A stretch of DNA of 10,039 nucleotides from assembly GCA_010279815.1 (NCBI GenBank), contig QEOQ01000204.1, positions 567,576-577,614 on the forward strand. The letters are read 5' to 3'. The stretch comes from Brachionus plicatilis. Taxonomy: Eukaryota; Rotifera; Eurotatoria; Ploima; Brachionidae. Each line of letters starts with the position of its first letter. Within the stretch, counting starts at the first letter, position 1. The notes under the pieces are model-generated. The model saw only the letters and a program-made list of their open reading frames with translations. It ran no database searches and was not told where the DNA came from. Positions 9,655 through 10,039 of the stretch are shown here, piece after piece. A program made the position numbers and the translations under genes.

Positions 9655-9883
9655 TTTAGCGGGACAAAAAGGAGCCCGCTAAAATAAACGGGCCAAAGTC
9701 CGTCCGCCAAAATTGGAATGGTTTCATAGACCGCCCGTTTAAAATTATACGGTTATTAAAAGGGCCAAAATTTAGCCCGTCAATATAAACAGGCCGCCAA
9801 CCGCGATGAACCACCCGTCTATTGGACCGGTTAGCTCTGTCCGCATCCAGCACCATACTCGATATAACAAAGTTTCTTTTCAT
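9655..9883. repeat. G+C-rich block of degenerate GGGCC/GCCCG units
   Basis: This block is markedly richer in G+C than the rest of the window. GGGCCAAA occurs at 9690-9697 and 9762-9769. AAAATAAACGGGCC (9681-9694) recurs as AATATAAACAGGCC (9782-9795), and CCCGT words recur at several points. It begins with a perfect 9-bp hairpin, TTTAGCGGG (9655-9663) with CCCGCTAAA (9675-9683). The minus strand is open from an ATG at 9883 to a TAA, giving 75 residues with two FGPF words. Those words come from the repeated GGGCC units, so I read the frame as a by-product of the repeat. It is probably a fragment of a repetitive or mobile element. Confidence 0.5.
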
Positions 9884-10039
9884 CTTTTCAAAAAAAATCC
9901 GTACAAAGACAAAAAAGAAATCAAATTATCATAGGCATGGAAATCGATTTGTATGTTTCCATTTTTAGCTGGACAACGCTTAAAGAATAACGAGTACTAT
10001 TTTGATTTACAATTGACTCTTAATATTTTTCAATAACAA

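Noticed and set aside
9656..9883. Minus-strand 75-residue frame as a real gene
   Set aside because: Its repeated FGPF words track the repeated DNA units, so a repeat by-product is more likely.

Overview
The window looks like A+T-rich nuclear DNA from an animal. The base composition is strongly A/T-biased (roughly three quarters or more by eye), with long poly-A/poly-T runs. The only full-length recognisable gene is an intronless alpha-tubulin on the minus strand (5395-6750). Its sequence is of the animal type, it reads in the standard genetic code, and glutamine is written with CAA/CAG, so this is not a ciliate that reassigns TAA/TAG. The species cannot be fixed from this window; an A+T-rich invertebrate is my best inference. 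There are no bacterial operons, rRNAs, CRISPR arrays or convincing tRNAs.

Layout. Bases 1-2570 and 2870-3920 are A/T-rich DNA with no supported gene. Within this, 2578-2631 holds a perfect 15-bp inverted repeat, and 2688-2867 is an exon-like open stretch on the minus strand. Bases 3925-4155 are a G+C-richer island open for 76 codons on the minus strand. Bases 4323-4560 are a diverged copy of the last 78 codons of alpha-tubulin, in the same orientation as the complete gene about 0.8 kb away. A 21-bp-arm hairpin (4854-4908) lies between them. The tubulin gene fills 5395-6750. Upstream of its start come about 425 bp of plain flank and then a compact element with 45-bp terminal inverted repeats (7176-7458). 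A second, more degenerate inverted-repeat element spans about 8201-8839 and contains a 51-codon minus-strand reading frame (8337-8492). Bases 8840-9460 are richer in G+C and carry several splice-site-like signals on both strands, so short exons of an unidentified gene may lie there. The last 400 bases hold a palindrome (9609-9627) and a G+C-rich block of degenerate GGGCC/GCCCG units (9655-9883).

How the parts relate. The tubulin gene is the only confident functional unit. The partial copy records an old segmental duplication or paralogue at this locus. The inverted-repeat elements and hairpins suggest mobile-element activity around it. The remaining small open frames are candidates only. No previously undescribed multi-gene system is evident. 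The most unusual points are the in-frame tubulin fragment with its uneven divergence, the unannotated inverted-repeat elements, and the exon-like islands.
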